Below are positions 44,717 through 54,393 of a stretch of DNA of 64,000 bases, in pieces (the stretch's first letter is position 1; every line of letters starts with the position of its first letter). The notes under the pieces are model-generated. The model did no database searches. It was not told where the DNA came from and saw only the letters and a list, made by a program, of their open reading frames with translations. Location: contig JAJPHQ010000037.1 in assembly GCA_021325195.1 (NCBI GenBank), positions 1 through 64,000 of the forward strand, read 5' to 3'. The translations under genes were made by a program, and so were the position numbers. Origin of the DNA: Gammaproteobacteria bacterium. GTDB lineage: Bacteria > Pseudomonadota > Gammaproteobacteria > Xanthomonadales > Rhodanobacteraceae.

Positions 44717-47128
44717 TCAGAACGTCTGGCCGAAGTAGAACTGCAGGCGTTCCTCGAACGGCTTGTCCTCGGGCTTGTCGCGCACCGGCTGGGCAAGGTT
44801 GATCACGATCGGCCCCACCGGCGCCTGCCACTGCAGCGAGATGCCGACCGAGGCGCGCAGTTGCGAGGCCTGGAACTCGCTGTAGCTGTTGAACACGTTG
44901 CCGACGTCGGTGAACAGCGACAGCCGCGCCTTGTCGTTGTCCTTGAACACCGGCAGGATCAATTCGGCGGTGCCCAGCACCTTGAACGCGCCGCCCACCG
45001 GCTGCGGATGGAAGAAGCTGCCGCTGGTGCAGGTGCCGTTGACGGCGATGGCGGTCTTGTCCGGCAGGCCGTTGGCGTCGATCAGGCCCGAGCAGATGCG
45101 CGGACCCAGCGTGTTGTCCTGGAAGCCGCGCACGTCCTGCACGCCGCCGGCGTAGAAGTTCTGGAAGAACGGGAACGACATCGTCCGGATCTGGCCGGTG
45201 CTGTCGGCGTATTGCACCGAGATGTCGTTGGAGCCGTAGGTGTGGCCGTAGCCCAGCGTGCCCTTCACGTGGCCGGTGAAGCCCAGCGGCAGCGGGAAGT
45301 AATCGCTGGTGCTGGCGGTGATCTTGTAGTACGGCACCGTCGCGCCGGGCAGCGCGATCTCGGCGCCGATCGACTGCAGGCCGCCGCGGGTCGGCTTGAA
45401 GAAGCTGTTCAGCGTGTCGTGCGCGTACGAGATGTTCAGCGTGCCCGTGTGCATGGTGTAGTGGCCGATCTTGAAGATCTGGTCGAAGAACACCTGCGGC
45501 GTGTAGCCGGGGATCAGGTCCAGCTTGTTCTTGCTGACGCCCAGGCCCACGTTGACGCTGTCGGTTTCGCTGATCGGGAAGTTGAGGTAGGTGTTGAACG
45601 CGCCGGTGTTCGACAGGTACGAAGCGATGTTCGCCTCGGCCTGGTTCAGTTCGAGATAACTCAGGTTGTAGCCGATGCCGATGCCGCTGTCGGTCAGGTA
45701 CGGATTGAAGAACGACAGCTGGTACTGCTTCAGGAACAGGCTCTTGGAGGCCGACAGCGAAACCTGGTTGCCGGTGCCGAGGAAGTTCCGCTCGGCGATC
45801 GAGGCGCTCAGGATCACGCCCGACACCTGCGAGTAGCCGACGCCGAACATGAACTGGCCGGACGATTCTTCCTCGACCTTGACGTTCAGGTCCACCTGGT
45901 CGGTGGTGCCCGGCACGCGCGCGGTGTCGATGCTGACGCTCTTGAAGTAGCCGAGGCGCTGCAGGCGCACCTTGGAACGGTCGATGGCCGCCTGCGAATA
46001 CCAGGCACCCTCGTACTGGCGCATCTCGCGGCGCAGCACCGCGTCCTCGGTCTTGGTGTTGCCCTTGAAGTTGATCCGGCGCACGTACACGCGCTGGCCG
46101 GGATCGACGAAGAAGGTCAGATCGACGGTGTGGTTGGCCTTGTCCAGCTTGGGCACCGGCTGGACCTTGGCGAACGCATAGCCGATGTTGGCCAGCACGC
46201 CGGTGATCGCATCGGACGACAGTTCGATGCTGTGCCGGTTGAACACCTGGCCGGGCTGGATCCGCAGCAGCTTGCGCAGCGAATCCTCGGGCAGCACCAG
46301 GTCGCCCAGCAGGTGGATCGCGGAAATCTTGTAGATGTCGCCTTCCTTGATCGAGGCCGCGATGTAGATGCTGCGCTTGTCCGGGCTGATGGTGACCTGC
46401 GCGGAATTGATGTTGAAGTCGGCGTAGCCGCGGTCGAGGTAATACGAGGCCAGCTTGGTCAGGTCACCGGACAGCTTCTCGCCCGAATACTGGTCGTTGT
46501 TGCTGTACCACGATGTCCAGTTGGGCGTGCCCGATTCCCAGTTTTCGCGGATCTGCTTGTCGGTGAAGGCGTGGTTGCCGACGATGTCGATCAACTGGAT
46601 CTTGGCGGCCTTGCCCTCGCGGATCTCGATGTCGATCGCCACGCGGTTGCGGTCGAGTCTGGTGACGTGCGGCTCGACGCTGACGTTGTACTTGCCGCGG
46701 TTGTTGTACTGGCTGATCAGTTCCTGCTGGAGCTGGTCCAGGGTCAGGCGGTCGAAGGTCTGGCCCTCGGCCAGGCCGGCTTCCTTCAGGCCCTTCATCA
46801 ACTGGTCGGTCTTGATGTCCTTGTTGCCGTGGATCGTCAGGCTGGCGATCGAGGGACGCTCGGTGACCTTGATCACCAGGATGTCGCCCTGGCGCTCCAG
46901 TTCCACGTCGCTGAAGAAACCGGTCTTGAACAGCGCACGGATCGCCTTTTGCGCGGTGGCCTCATCCATCGTCTGGCCGCGTTCGACGGGCAGATAGCTC
47001 AGCACCGTGCCCGCGGCGATGCGCTGCAGGCCCTCGATGCGGATGTCGCTGATGGTGAAGGGCTGGAATGCCGCATAGGCCGGTGCGGCGAGGGCGGCAA
47101 GCAGGATCAGGGCGGCGACACGCTTCAT
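44717..47128 (-). CDS. bamA: Outer membrane protein assembly factor BamA
   Basis: Core of the BAM complex that folds beta-barrels into the outer membrane. The 803-residue product has a signal peptide (RVAALILLAALAAPAYA), five POTRA domains (about residues 22-420; the first begins FTISDIRIEGLQRIAAGT) and a C-terminal 16-strand barrel with VRGF in loop 6 (AGGVQDVRGFQDNTLGPR). It ends in a terminal aromatic, FYFGQTF. Start at the ATG at 47128; an in-frame start 14 codons upstream would disrupt the signal peptide. It lies between rseP and lpxD in the normal order. Confidence 0.97.
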   Translation of the reverse strand: MKRVAALILLAALAAPAYAAFQPFTISDIRIEGLQRIAAGTVLSYLPVERGQTMDEATAQKAIRALFKTGFFSDVELERQGDILVIKVTERPSIASLTIHGNKDIKTDQLMKGLKEAGLAEGQTFDRLTLDQLQQELISQYNNRGKYNVSVEPHVTRLDRNRVAIDIEIREGKAAKIQLIDIVGNHAFTDKQIRENWESGTPNWTSWYSNNDQYSGEKLSGDLTKLASYYLDRGYADFNINSAQVTISPDKRSIYIAASIKEGDIYKISAIHLLGDLVLPEDSLRKLLRIQPGQVFNRHSIELSSDAITGVLANIGYAFAKVQPVPKLDKANHTVDLTFFVDPGQRVYVRRINFKGNTKTEDAVLRREMRQYEGAWYSQAAIDRSKVRLQRLGYFKSVSIDTARVPGTTDQVDLNVKVEEESSGQFMFGVGYSQVSGVILSASIAERNFLGTGNQVSLSASKSLFLKQYQLSFFNPYLTDSGIGIGYNLSYLELNQAEANIASYLSNTGAFNTYLNFPISETDSVNVGLGVSKNKLDLIPGYTPQVFFDQIFKIGHYTMHTGTLNISYAHDTLNSFFKPTRGGLQSIGAEIALPGATVPYYKITASTSDYFPLPLGFTGHVKGTLGYGHTYGSNDISVQYADSTGQIRTMSFPFFQNFYAGGVQDVRGFQDNTLGPRICSGLIDANGLPDKTAIAVNGTCTSGSFFHPQPVGGAFKVLGTAELILPVFKDNDKARLSLFTDVGNVFNSYSEFQASQLRASVGISLQWQAPVGPIVINLAQPVRDKPEDKPFEERLQFYFGQTF

Positions 47129-47310
47129 CGATCGTCGGTTCCGGATGGGGGTACGGGCCAAACCGCGCATCGTACAGGGGCTTTCCTGTACGGGAAAGCG
47201 GTGAAGCGCGTCTGCGGCCGTGGGCTCCGCAGGCGCGTCCCGCTTGGATCGGTTTTCGGCCGATCAGTTCAACGGAGGAACCCGCGGGGCGCGGTGACCT
47301 GCAAGGCGCG

Positions 47311-48675
47311 CTATGAAACGATCCGCAGGATGTCGTTGTAGAACGCCAGCCCCATGATCATCACCAGCAGCACCACGCCCAGATACTGGCCCACCGCCAT
47401 CGCGCGCTCCGAGAGCGGGCTGCCCTTGACCAGTTCGATCAGGTAGTAGAGCAGGTGGCCGCCGTCCAGGATCGGGATCGGCAGCAGGTTCATGATGCCG
47501 AGGCTGAGCGAAATGATGCCGAGGAAATACAGGAACCACGCCACGCCCATCTCGGCCGAGGCATTGGCGTACTGCGCGATCGAGATCGGGCCGGACAGGT
47601 TCTTCAGCGATGCCGAGCCGGTCAGCATGTCGCCCAGCATCGACAGCGTGCGCGAGGTGAGATCCCAGGTTTGCGCAAAGGCCGCCGGAATCGCCGCGAG
47701 CGGGCCGCGGCGCAGCACGGTGTCGTAATGCGCGGTGGCCGCCTGCGCGTAGATGCCGATCGCGTATTCGGTGCTGCCGTCGGGAAGCCTGGTGGGTCTG
47801 GGTTGCACGGCCAGGGTCAGCCTGTGGCCGCCGCGGTCGAGTTCGAGGGTCAGCGTCTTGTGCGGTCCCGCGTCGGCGTGGGGCAGGTTGACCAGGTCGT
47901 TCCAGTCGCGCACGGCGGTGCCGTCGATCGCGAGCACGCGGTCACCCGGTTCGAGGCCCGCCGCCACGGCTGCGCTGCCCGGCACCAGCTTGCCGATCAC
48001 CGGCGGCAGCGAGCGCTGCAGCGGGACCAGCCCCGTGCGTTCGACGATGGCCTGATCGCTCAGATGATCGGGCAGCTTCTCGAAATGCAGCACGCGGACG
48101 TGCACGCTGCCGTCGGCATCGCGCACCTGCACCGGGGTGGGCCGGTGCGATTGCGCGGCATCCGCGAGTGCGAGGCCCAGATCGGTCCAGGTGGCGACCG
48201 GCTGGCCGTCCACACTCAGCACGCGCTCGCCGCGCTGGAAGCCGGCCTGCGCCGCCAGCGCCGACACGTCGCCCACCAGCGGCTGGAAATCGGGCTTGCC
48301 GATCACCAGCATCGCCCAGAACGCCGCGACCGCGAAGATCAGGTTGAACACGGGGCCAGCCAGCACGACCGCGATGCGCTGCCAGATCGGCTTGCCGGTG
48401 AATTCGCGCGCGCGTTCGGCGGCGGGCACGTCGCCTTCGCGCGCGTCCAGCATCTTGACGTAGCCGCCCAGCGGAATCCACGCCACGCAGTATTCGGTGC
48501 CGTCCCTGCCGAACCACGACTTGATCGGCTTGCCGAAGCCCACCGAGAAGCGCAGCACCCTGACGCCACAGCGGCGCGCCACCCAGAAATGACCGAACTC
48601 GTGGAAGGTCACCAGCACGCCCAGGGTGACGATCATCCACCAGACGGATTCGAGGAAATTCAACAGTTGGGCCAT
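47311..48675 (-). CDS. rseP: RIP metalloprotease RseP
   Basis: Site-2-type intramembrane zinc protease that cleaves anti-sigma factor RseA and remnant signal peptides. The HEXXH motif is HEFGH near residue 22, and the second metal-ligand motif is NLLPIPILDGG near residue 400. Two PDZ domains in between start near SALAAQAGFQRGERVLSV and PGSAAVAAGLEPGDRVLAI. Product 454 residues with four membrane segments. In most gammaproteobacteria dxr directly precedes it; here only a remnant does. Confidence 0.96.
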   Translation of the reverse strand: MAQLLNFLESVWWMIVTLGVLVTFHEFGHFWVARRCGVRVLRFSVGFGKPIKSWFGRDGTEYCVAWIPLGGYVKMLDAREGDVPAAERAREFTGKPIWQRIAVVLAGPVFNLIFAVAAFWAMLVIGKPDFQPLVGDVSALAAQAGFQRGERVLSVDGQPVATWTDLGLALADAAQSHRPTPVQVRDADGSVHVRVLHFEKLPDHLSDQAIVERTGLVPLQRSLPPVIGKLVPGSAAVAAGLEPGDRVLAIDGTAVRDWNDLVNLPHADAGPHKTLTLELDRGGHRLTLAVQPRPTRLPDGSTEYAIGIYAQAATAHYDTVLRRGPLAAIPAAFAQTWDLTSRTLSMLGDMLTGSASLKNLSGPISIAQYANASAEMGVAWFLYFLGIISLSLGIMNLLPIPILDGGHLLYYLIELVKGSPLSERAMAVGQYLGVVLLVMIMGLAFYNDILRIVS

Positions 48676-48741
48676 GGGGCTAGCGGACTGCCGGTGACGG
48701 ATCGCGGCTCGTGAGTGGGTGCCTGTTCCCGCGGGTGACGG

Positions 48742-48997
48742 TCATCGCGCCGCAACCCGTTTTTCGATGATACGGTGCGCGGCCGAACGCGCCGTTAAAT
48801 CGCGTTCCGGAAGGGTCTCCACGTCGACCGCGGGCGGCGCGGACAGTTCCGGAAGCGTGCGCCCGATCACGCCGGAAGCGGCGGGGAGGGACGGGGCGCC
48901 GCCTGCATGCACGACGCGCCAGCGCGGGCGCGCGATCACGTCCTGCGCGCCGGCCTCGGTCGAGCCGGTGGCGCCCGGACACCGCGACGCCTTTCAT
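48742..48997 (-). pseudogene. dxr: Remnant of dxr (1-deoxy-D-xylulose-5-phosphate reductoisomerase)
   Basis: The stretch between cdsA and rseP, where dxr normally lies. From an ATG overlapping the cdsA stop it reads MKGVAV. Then, after a one-base frameshift, it reads GATGSTEAGAQDVIAR and RWRVVHA, which match the Dxr N-terminal NADPH-binding opening (GATGS, DVIAR). What follows directly is GVIGRTLPELSAPPAVDVETL and a helix ending AAHRIIEKRVAAR, resembling the Dxr C-terminus. About 320 central codons with all catalytic residues are missing. The similarity of the C-terminal part is by eye only. Confidence 0.6.
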
Positions 48998-49827
48998 AAG
49001 CCCAGCACCACCTTGCCTAGCACGAACACCGGCAGCGCGGCCACCAGCGAATCCATCCGGTCGAACAGACCGCCGTGGCCGGGAAACAGCGCGCCGGAGT
49101 CCTTCACGCCCGCATGCCGCTTGATCAGGCTTTCGAACAGGTCGCCCTCGATCGAAAACAGCACGGTGACCAGCGCCAGCACCACCATCGCCGGCAGGTG
49201 CCACGCCGGCACATGCAGCGCTGCCCCGCAAACCAGTCCGACCGCGCCGGAACAGACCAGCGCGCCGTACACGCCCTCGCGCGTCTTGCCGGGGCTGATC
49301 TTCGGCGCCAGCTTGTGGCGGCCCCAACGGCTGCCCGCGGAATAGGCGCCGATGTCGGCCGCTACCACGATCAGCGCGAAACACAGCACCCACCACTTGC
49401 CGTGCGGCGAGGCCGGCGTCAGGCGGTCACCGTGCAGCACCACCACCGCGCACCACGCCGGCACCACGATCAGCATGCCCGCCAGCAGTTTCAATATCAC
49501 GTGGTTGCGCGTGCGACTTGCCGCAAATTCGATGCGCATCAGCCACCACGGCGCCAGCAGCCACCAGATCAAACCCGCAAGCACCGGCGTCCACCACCAG
49601 CGCGTCTGGACCAGCGGCCAGCACAGTGCGAACAAAACCCCGTAGCCGGCCAGCAGCAGGGCGCGGAACGGATGGCCGCGCGCCCCCGCCATCCGGGTCC
49701 ACTCCCACAGGACCAGCAGGAAGATCAGCGCCAGCAGCGCCGCGAACACCGGCGTGGAAGCCAGGAAAATCAGCGCGAGCAGCAGCGGCGCGAGAACGAC
49801 GGCGGTGATGACGCGCTGCTTGAGCAT
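48994..49827 (-). CDS. cdsA: Phosphatidate cytidylyltransferase
   Basis: Makes CDP-diacylglycerol from CTP and phosphatidic acid, the branch point of phospholipid synthesis. Polytopic membrane protein of 277 residues with about seven or eight segments. The complete family signature is near the C-terminus: SLIKRHAGVKD, SGALFPGHGGLFDRMDS. The central KISPGKTREGVYGAL block is also diagnostic. It follows uppS by 6 nt, and its stop overlaps the ATG of the dxr remnant (ATGA). Confidence 0.96.
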   Translation of the reverse strand: MLKQRVITAVVLAPLLLALIFLASTPVFAALLALIFLLVLWEWTRMAGARGHPFRALLLAGYGVLFALCWPLVQTRWWWTPVLAGLIWWLLAPWWLMRIEFAASRTRNHVILKLLAGMLIVVPAWCAVVVLHGDRLTPASPHGKWWVLCFALIVVAADIGAYSAGSRWGRHKLAPKISPGKTREGVYGALVCSGAVGLVCGAALHVPAWHLPAMVVLALVTVLFSIEGDLFESLIKRHAGVKDSGALFPGHGGLFDRMDSLVAALPVFVLGKVVLGL

Positions 49828-49833
49828 GGAGGG

Positions 49834-50577
49834 TCAGCCGGTGCGTGCAGCCGGTTCCGGCGCGCGCCCGTAACGGCGTTCGCGGCGCGCGTAATCGTCC
49901 AGCGCGCGGGCGAGTTCGGCCTGATCCACGTCCGGCCACAGGGTGTCGGTGAAATACAGTTCGGTATAGGCGATCTGCCACAACAGGAAATTGCTGATCC
50001 TGCGTTCGCCGCCGGTGCGGATGAACAGATCCGGCGGGGGCAGGTCGGCGAGGCAGAAATACCTGGCCAGCGTGGTTTCGTCGATGGCATCGACGTCGAG
50101 CTCGCCGGCCGCGACGTCGCGCGCGGCCCGGCGCGCGGCCTGCGCGATGTCCCAGCGGCCGCCGTAATTCACGCACACGTTGAGCAGCAGCCTGGAATTG
50201 CCGGCGGTGCGTTCGGCGGCGCCACGCATCCGCGTACGGATCACCTCGGGAAACGCCGACAGTTCGCCCACGAAGCGCACCCGCACCTCGTTCTTGTGCA
50301 ACTCGTCCACTTCCTTGTCCAGCGCGCGCAGGAACAGGTCCATCAGCGCGCCGACCTCGGCGTCCGGACGCTTCCAGTTCTCCGAGGAGAACGCAAACAG
50401 CGTGAGCACCGCGACGCCCCGGCGCAGGCAGAACTCCACCGCCTCGCGCACCGCCTTCTGCCCGGCGCGGTGGCCGAAGCTGCGCGGCTGCGCGCGCGCG
50501 CGCGCCCAGCGGCCGTTGCCGTCCATCACGATCGCGATGTGGCCGGGGATGCAAGGTGGAGTGCCCGGGACATTCAT
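49834..50577 (-). CDS. uppS: Undecaprenyl diphosphate synthase
   Basis: cis-prenyltransferase that builds the C55 lipid carrier for peptidoglycan and O-antigen from farnesyl diphosphate and eight IPP. The substrate-binding MDGNGRWA motif is near residue 18, FSSENWKRP near 68, and the C-terminal IRTGGERRISNFLLWQ block is present. Product 247 residues. Since it needs isoprenoid precursors, it makes the missing dxr nearby notable. Confidence 0.96.
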   Translation of the reverse strand: MNVPGTPPCIPGHIAIVMDGNGRWARARAQPRSFGHRAGQKAVREAVEFCLRRGVAVLTLFAFSSENWKRPDAEVGALMDLFLRALDKEVDELHKNEVRVRFVGELSAFPEVIRTRMRGAAERTAGNSRLLLNVCVNYGGRWDIAQAARRAARDVAAGELDVDAIDETTLARYFCLADLPPPDLFIRTGGERRISNFLLWQIAYTELYFTDTLWPDVDQAELARALDDYARRERRYGRAPEPAARTG

Positions 50578-50612
50578 GCCTGGCGATTTTCCCCGAACGC
50601 GCGCGGCTCGGC

Positions 50613-51170
50613 TTACAGCGCCAGCAGCTCTTGCTCTTTCGCCTGCACCACCGTGTCCACTTCCTTGATGAAGCGGTCGGTGAGCTTCTGGATTTCGTCC
50701 ATGCCGCGGCGCTCCTCGTCCTCGGTGATCCGCTTGTCCTTCAGAAGCTCCTTGACGTGCTGCATCGCGTCGCGGCGGATGTTGCGCACCGCGACCTTGG
50801 CGTTCTCGCCGGAGTGGCTGACGTGCCTGGCCAGTTCCTTGCGGCGCTCCTCGGTGAGAGGCGGCAGGTTGAGGCGGATCACCGTGCCGGCGGTGGTGGG
50901 CGTGACGCCGAGATCGGAGGCCATGATGGCCTTCTCGACCGGCCCCACCATCTGCTTCTCGTACGGCGTGATCGTCAGCGAACGCGCATCCGACACGGCC
51001 ACCGTCGCGACCTGGTTGATCGGCACGTCCGAACCGTAGTAGTTGACCCGGATGCCCTCCACCAGCGCGGTGCTGGCGCGGCCGGTGCGCAGGTGCGCCA
51101 GCTCATGGCGCAGCGCCTCGACGCTCTTGCCCATCCGTGCCTGGGTGTCGCGCTTGATCTCCTCGAGCAT
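50613..51170 (-). CDS. frr: Ribosome recycling factor
   Basis: With EF-G splits post-termination ribosomes. The 185-residue product has the expected length; family blocks are LAHLRTGRAS, VRVNYYG-like RVNYYGSDVP, LNLPPLTEERRKEL and VRNIRRDA. The three-helix bundle has the usual insertion domain. It is 35 nt before uppS and follows pyrH. A 7-bp hairpin (CCCGCCT / AGGCGGG, 51178-51199) lies 7 nt before its ATG and includes the SD-like region. Confidence 0.97.
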   Translation of the reverse strand: MLEEIKRDTQARMGKSVEALRHELAHLRTGRASTALVEGIRVNYYGSDVPINQVATVAVSDARSLTITPYEKQMVGPVEKAIMASDLGVTPTTAGTVIRLNLPPLTEERRKELARHVSHSGENAKVAVRNIRRDAMQHVKELLKDKRITEDEERRGMDEIQKLTDRFIKEVDTVVQAKEQELLAL

Positions 51171-51341
51171 GGCAAGTCCCGCCTGAAAATTGAGGCGGGG
51201 AAGTATAGCCGGAGCCTGCGTGCTTCCGTAGCAGCGGGCGTGCAGGCGATCACGAAGCCCCGACCAGGAATGGCGTCCCGATCGCCGGCGCGGCCGGCTT
51301 CCACGAGGCGGCTCGGCAGGCGTGCGCCAGGCGCGCGATGC

Positions 51342-52064
51342 TCAACCCGGATCGACCAGCGTGCCGATCGCCTCGCCGCGCAGGATCCGCATCAGGTTGC
51401 CCGGACGGGTCATGTCGTAGATGCGCAGCGGCAGGCCGTGGTCGCGGCACAGCGCGATCGCGGCGGTGTCCATCACCTTGAGGTTGCGCGCGATCACGTC
51501 GTCGTAGCTGACGTGCTCGAAACGGCGCGCGTCCTTCTTCTTCTTGGGGTCGGCGCTGTACACGCCATCGACCTTGGTAGCCTTCAGCAGCAGGTCGGCG
51601 CCCACCTCGATCGCGCGCAGCGCGGCGGCGGAATCGGTGGTGAAGAACGGGTTGCCGGTGCCGCCGGCGAACAGCACGATGCGGCCCTTTTCCAGATGCC
51701 GGATCGCGCGGCGGCGGATGAAATCCTCGCACACGTCGTGGATCTGGATCGCGCTCATCACCCGCGCGAAGCCGCCGCGCTTTTCCAGCGCGTCCTGCAT
51801 GGCCAGCGCGTTCATCACCGTGGCCAGCATGCCCATGTGGTCGCCGGTCACGCGGTCCATCCCGGCCTCGGCCAGGCCCGCGCCCCGGAAGATGTTGCCG
51901 CCCCCGATCACCACGCCCACCTGCACCCCGGCCGCGCGCGCCTCCAGGATCTCGTCGGCGATCCGGCCGATCACCTCGGGATCGATGCCGTAATCGGCGG
52001 CCCCCATCAGCGCCTCGCCGGAGAGTTTCAGCAGGATGCGCTGGTACTTCGGCTTGGCGGGCAT
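51342..52064 (-). CDS. pyrH: UMP kinase
   Basis: Phosphorylates UMP to UDP for pyrimidine nucleotide synthesis. Amino-acid-kinase fold of 240 residues with [22 protein letters not shown] and [21 protein letters not shown] motifs. The ATG at 52064 ([17 protein letters not shown]) is the family start; the open frame further upstream carries no recognisable protein. It is followed by about 170 nt before frr. TACAAT at 52090-52095 (minus strand) could be its -10, giving a leader of about 20 nt. Confidence 0.96.
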   Translation of the reverse strand: MPAKPKYQRILLKLSGEALMGAADYGIDPEVIGRIADEILEARAAGVQVGVVIGGGNIFRGAGLAEAGMDRVTGDHMGMLATVMNALAMQDALEKRGGFARVMSAIQIHDVCEDFIRRRAIRHLEKGRIVLFAGGTGNPFFTTDSAAALRAIEVGADLLLKATKVDGVYSADPKKKKDARRFEHVSYDDVIARNLKVMDTAAIALCRDHGLPLRIYDMTRPGNLMRILRGEAIGTLVDPG

Positions 52065-52245
52065 GCGGCGGCTCCGGTGCGGGCCAACCATTGTATGGTA
52101 TCGGCCGGCGCCGCGGCGGGAGACGGCACGCCCGACCGGCCCATCCCGCATCGACGGACTTCGATTTTTGCCTTCCGGTACCCGGATTTCATCTCTGCCG
52201 CCGGTACAGTGACGGCGGCTTCGCAGCCGGAGTTTCACGACCTCC

Positions 52246-53316
52246 ATGCGCACAGCACCGATTCCCGCCAACGAAGACCGCCGCGTCGGCGAGCTGCACG
52301 ATTTGGGCATTCTCGACACCGAGCCGGAACGCGACTACGACGATCTGGTCCGGATCGCCAGCAGCATCTGCGGCACGCCGATCGGCCTGGTCAGCTTCAT
52401 TGACCGCGACCGGCAGTGGTTCAAGGCCAGGCTCGGGATCGATGCCGTCGAAACGCCGCGCGATGTCTCCTTTTGTGCGCACGCGATCAACGATCCCTCG
52501 AATCTGATGCTGGTTCCGGATGCCACGCTGGATCCGCGCTTCTCCGACAATCCGCACGTGACCGGCGAACCGCACGTGCGCTTCTACGCCGGCGCGCCGC
52601 TGCTGACCTCGTCGGGCAATGCCCTCGGCACGCTGTGCGTGATCGATCACCAGCCCCGCACCCTGGAGCCGTTCCAGCGGGAAGCCCTGCTGGCCCTGGC
52701 GCGCCAGGTCGCGGTATTGCTGGAGCTGCGCAGGACCGCCAGGCGGCTGCATCACCAACTGGTCGAGCGCGAGTGGTACGAAGCGCGGCTCAAGCTGCAG
52801 CAGCAGGAACTGGAACGCGCGAACGCCGATCTCGCCGAACAGACACGCACCGACCCGCTCACCGGGCTGGCCAACCGGCGCGCGCTGGAAGCCGGTCTGG
52901 CCACGGCGATCGCTGCGGCGGGCGGCGCGGACAAGGTGCCGGTGCTGTTGCGGCTGGCGGTGGACGAATTCAAATCCCTCAACGAGCTGCATGGCCATGC
53001 CGAGGGCGATCGCGCACTGGTCGCCGTGGCGCAACTGCTGCAGACGAACCGGGGTGCGTCGGGTGTCGCGGCGCGCGTGGGTGGCGACGAGTTTGCCCTG
53101 CTGTGGCCCGCCACGTCGGCGATTTCGGCGGAGTTTCAGTGCGAATACCTGCGCGAGGCGGTGGCCACCGAACTCGGCGTCATCGGGGGAACGATCAGCA
53201 TCGGCATTGCCGGATGGCGCGCGGGGGAGACACCCGAAGCGCTGTGGTCGCGTGCCGAGGCGGCGCTGCAATCGGCCAAGGGCAGGGGCCGCAACCAGCT
53301 CGAGGTCGCACGCTAG
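52246..53316 (+). CDS. GAF-GGDEF protein, possibly degenerate diguanylate cyclase
   Basis: Product of 356 residues. N-terminal GAF sensor domain (residues 20-160; [29 protein letters not shown]-like GAPLLTS and GTLCVID) and a short coiled coil (160-200). The C-terminal GGDEF domain has an intact GGDEF near residue 283 and GHAEGD. In the opening motif, where active enzymes have L-D-I-D-x-F-K, it has LAVDEFK, so the first metal-binding Asp is Ala. No RxxD inhibitory site is seen. No membrane segments. Whether it still makes c-di-GMP is doubtful. Confidence 0.85.
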   Translation: MRTAPIPANEDRRVGELHDLGILDTEPERDYDDLVRIASSICGTPIGLVSFIDRDRQWFKARLGIDAVETPRDVSFCAHAINDPSNLMLVPDATLDPRFSDNPHVTGEPHVRFYAGAPLLTSSGNALGTLCVIDHQPRTLEPFQREALLALARQVAVLLELRRTARRLHHQLVEREWYEARLKLQQQELERANADLAEQTRTDPLTGLANRRALEAGLATAIAAAGGADKVPVLLRLAVDEFKSLNELHGHAEGDRALVAVAQLLQTNRGASGVAARVGGDEFALLWPATSAISAEFQCEYLREAVATELGVIGGTISIGIAGWRAGETPEALWSRAEAALQSAKGRGRNQLEVAR

Positions 53317-53333
53317 CGGTCATGGCCGAAACA

Positions 53334-53359
53334 GAAGGCCGCGGTTTTCCGCGGTCTTC
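53334..53359. terminator. Bidirectional hairpin between convergent GGDEF and tsf genes
   Basis: GAAGGCCGCGG-TTTT-CCGCGGTCTTC forms an 11-bp stem with one G-U pair in the plus transcript (one mismatch in the minus transcript). It lies 18 nt past the GGDEF gene and 60 nt past tsf. No strong T-run. Confidence 0.5.
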
Positions 53360-53418
53360 CGTTGCAGCGGTTTCACGGGGCATGCGGCTGCGACTGGCCG
53401 CCTCCGCGGTCGGGGCGG

Positions 53419-54300
53419 CTACGGCGCCAACCCCGCCTGCTTCCTTACTTCCGCGGCGAAGTCCTCTTCCTTCTTCTCGATGCCTTCGCCGACGGCGAGG
53501 CGGTGGAAGGTCAGCACTTTCGCTTTTTCCTTCGCCAGCGCGTCGCCGACCGTGACGTTGGTGTCGATCACGAACGGCTGACCGGTCAGCGAGATCTCGT
53601 TGAGGGTCTTCCTGATCTTGCCGGCGACCATCTTTTCCTGGATGTCGGCGGGCTTGGCGCGGTCCTTCTCGCTCATCTGCGCCAGCGCGATTTCCTTTTC
53701 CTTGGCGACGAATTCGGCCGGCACGTGTTCGGGCGAGATGTACTGCGGATTCATCGCGGCGATGTGCATCGCGACGGCGCGCGCGAGTTCCGCGCTGCCG
53801 CCTTCCAGCGCGACCAGCACGCCGATCCGGCCGCCATGCACGTAGGCGCCCGGCACGGGCGCGCGGTCGAGGCGCGCGAGGCGGCGCACCTGCACGTTCT
53901 CGCCGACCTTGGCGACCAGCCACTGGCGGGCTTCCTCGACGGTGGGGCCGTAGGAGGTCTTGGCGGCCTTCAGCGCCTCGACGTCCTGCGCGCCGCTCTC
54001 GAGCGCGGTCTTCGCCACCTCGTCGGCGAACTTCATGAAGTTCTCGTCCTTGGCCACGAAGTCGGTTTCGGAATTGACCTCGACCAGCACGGCGCTGTCC
54101 TTCGATTGCGCCAGCACGATCTTGCCCTCGGCGGCCACCCGGCCGGCCTTCTTGTCGGCCTTGGCCAGGCCCTGCTTGCGCAGCCACTCGACCGCGGCGG
54201 CGATGTCGCCACGGTTCTCGGTGAGCGCCTTCTTGCATTCCATCATGCCGGCGCCGGAGCGCTCGCGCAGTTCCTTGACCATTGCGGCGGTGATTTCCAT
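53419..54300 (-). CDS. tsf: Elongation factor Ts
   Basis: Nucleotide exchange factor for EF-Tu. Product 293 residues. The N-terminal UBA-like domain contains [18 protein letters not shown]; the core has [17 protein letters not shown] with the TDFV motif that contacts EF-Tu, then [14 protein letters not shown] precedes the ATG at 54300. It follows rpsB by 93 nt as in nearly all bacteria. Confidence 0.97.
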   Translation of the reverse strand: MEITAAMVKELRERSGAGMMECKKALTENRGDIAAAVEWLRKQGLAKADKKAGRVAAEGKIVLAQSKDSAVLVEVNSETDFVAKDENFMKFADEVAKTALESGAQDVEALKAAKTSYGPTVEEARQWLVAKVGENVQVRRLARLDRAPVPGAYVHGGRIGVLVALEGGSAELARAVAMHIAAMNPQYISPEHVPAEFVAKEKEIALAQMSEKDRAKPADIQEKMVAGKIRKTLNEISLTGQPFVIDTNVTVGDALAKEKAKVLTFHRLAVGEGIEKKEEDFAAEVRKQAGLAP

Positions 54301-54347
54301 GGGTTACCTCTGCAAATTTCGGAGCGCCGCAGTACAGCGGCATAAAG

Positions 54348-54370
54348 CCCCTCTCCCCGTGGGAGAAGGG
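54348..54370 (-). repeat. Half copy of the CCCTCTCCC palindrome between rpsB and tsf
   Basis: CCCCTCTCCCCGTGGGAGAAGGG is an imperfect hairpin like the ends of the element inside argE. Between rpsB and tsf it may attenuate or stabilise the transcript. Confidence 0.55.
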
Positions 54371-54393
54371 AAGGCTGGGCCCGTGCGCGGCGA

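Noticed and set aside
44564-47341. Long open frame (about 925 codons) antisense to bamA
   Set aside because: Composition of repeated His/Gln/Arg/Asp words typical of antisense shadow; bamA is unequivocal.
48742-48939. 65-codon ORF as an independent small gene
   Set aside because: It begins inside the stretch that aligns with a dxr remnant and has no SD; better explained as part of the pseudogene.
51178-51199. Hairpin before frr as a second SD-sequestering switch
   Set aside because: Only 7 bp with an 8-nt loop, and the SD itself is poorly defined; kept only as a remark in the frr entry.
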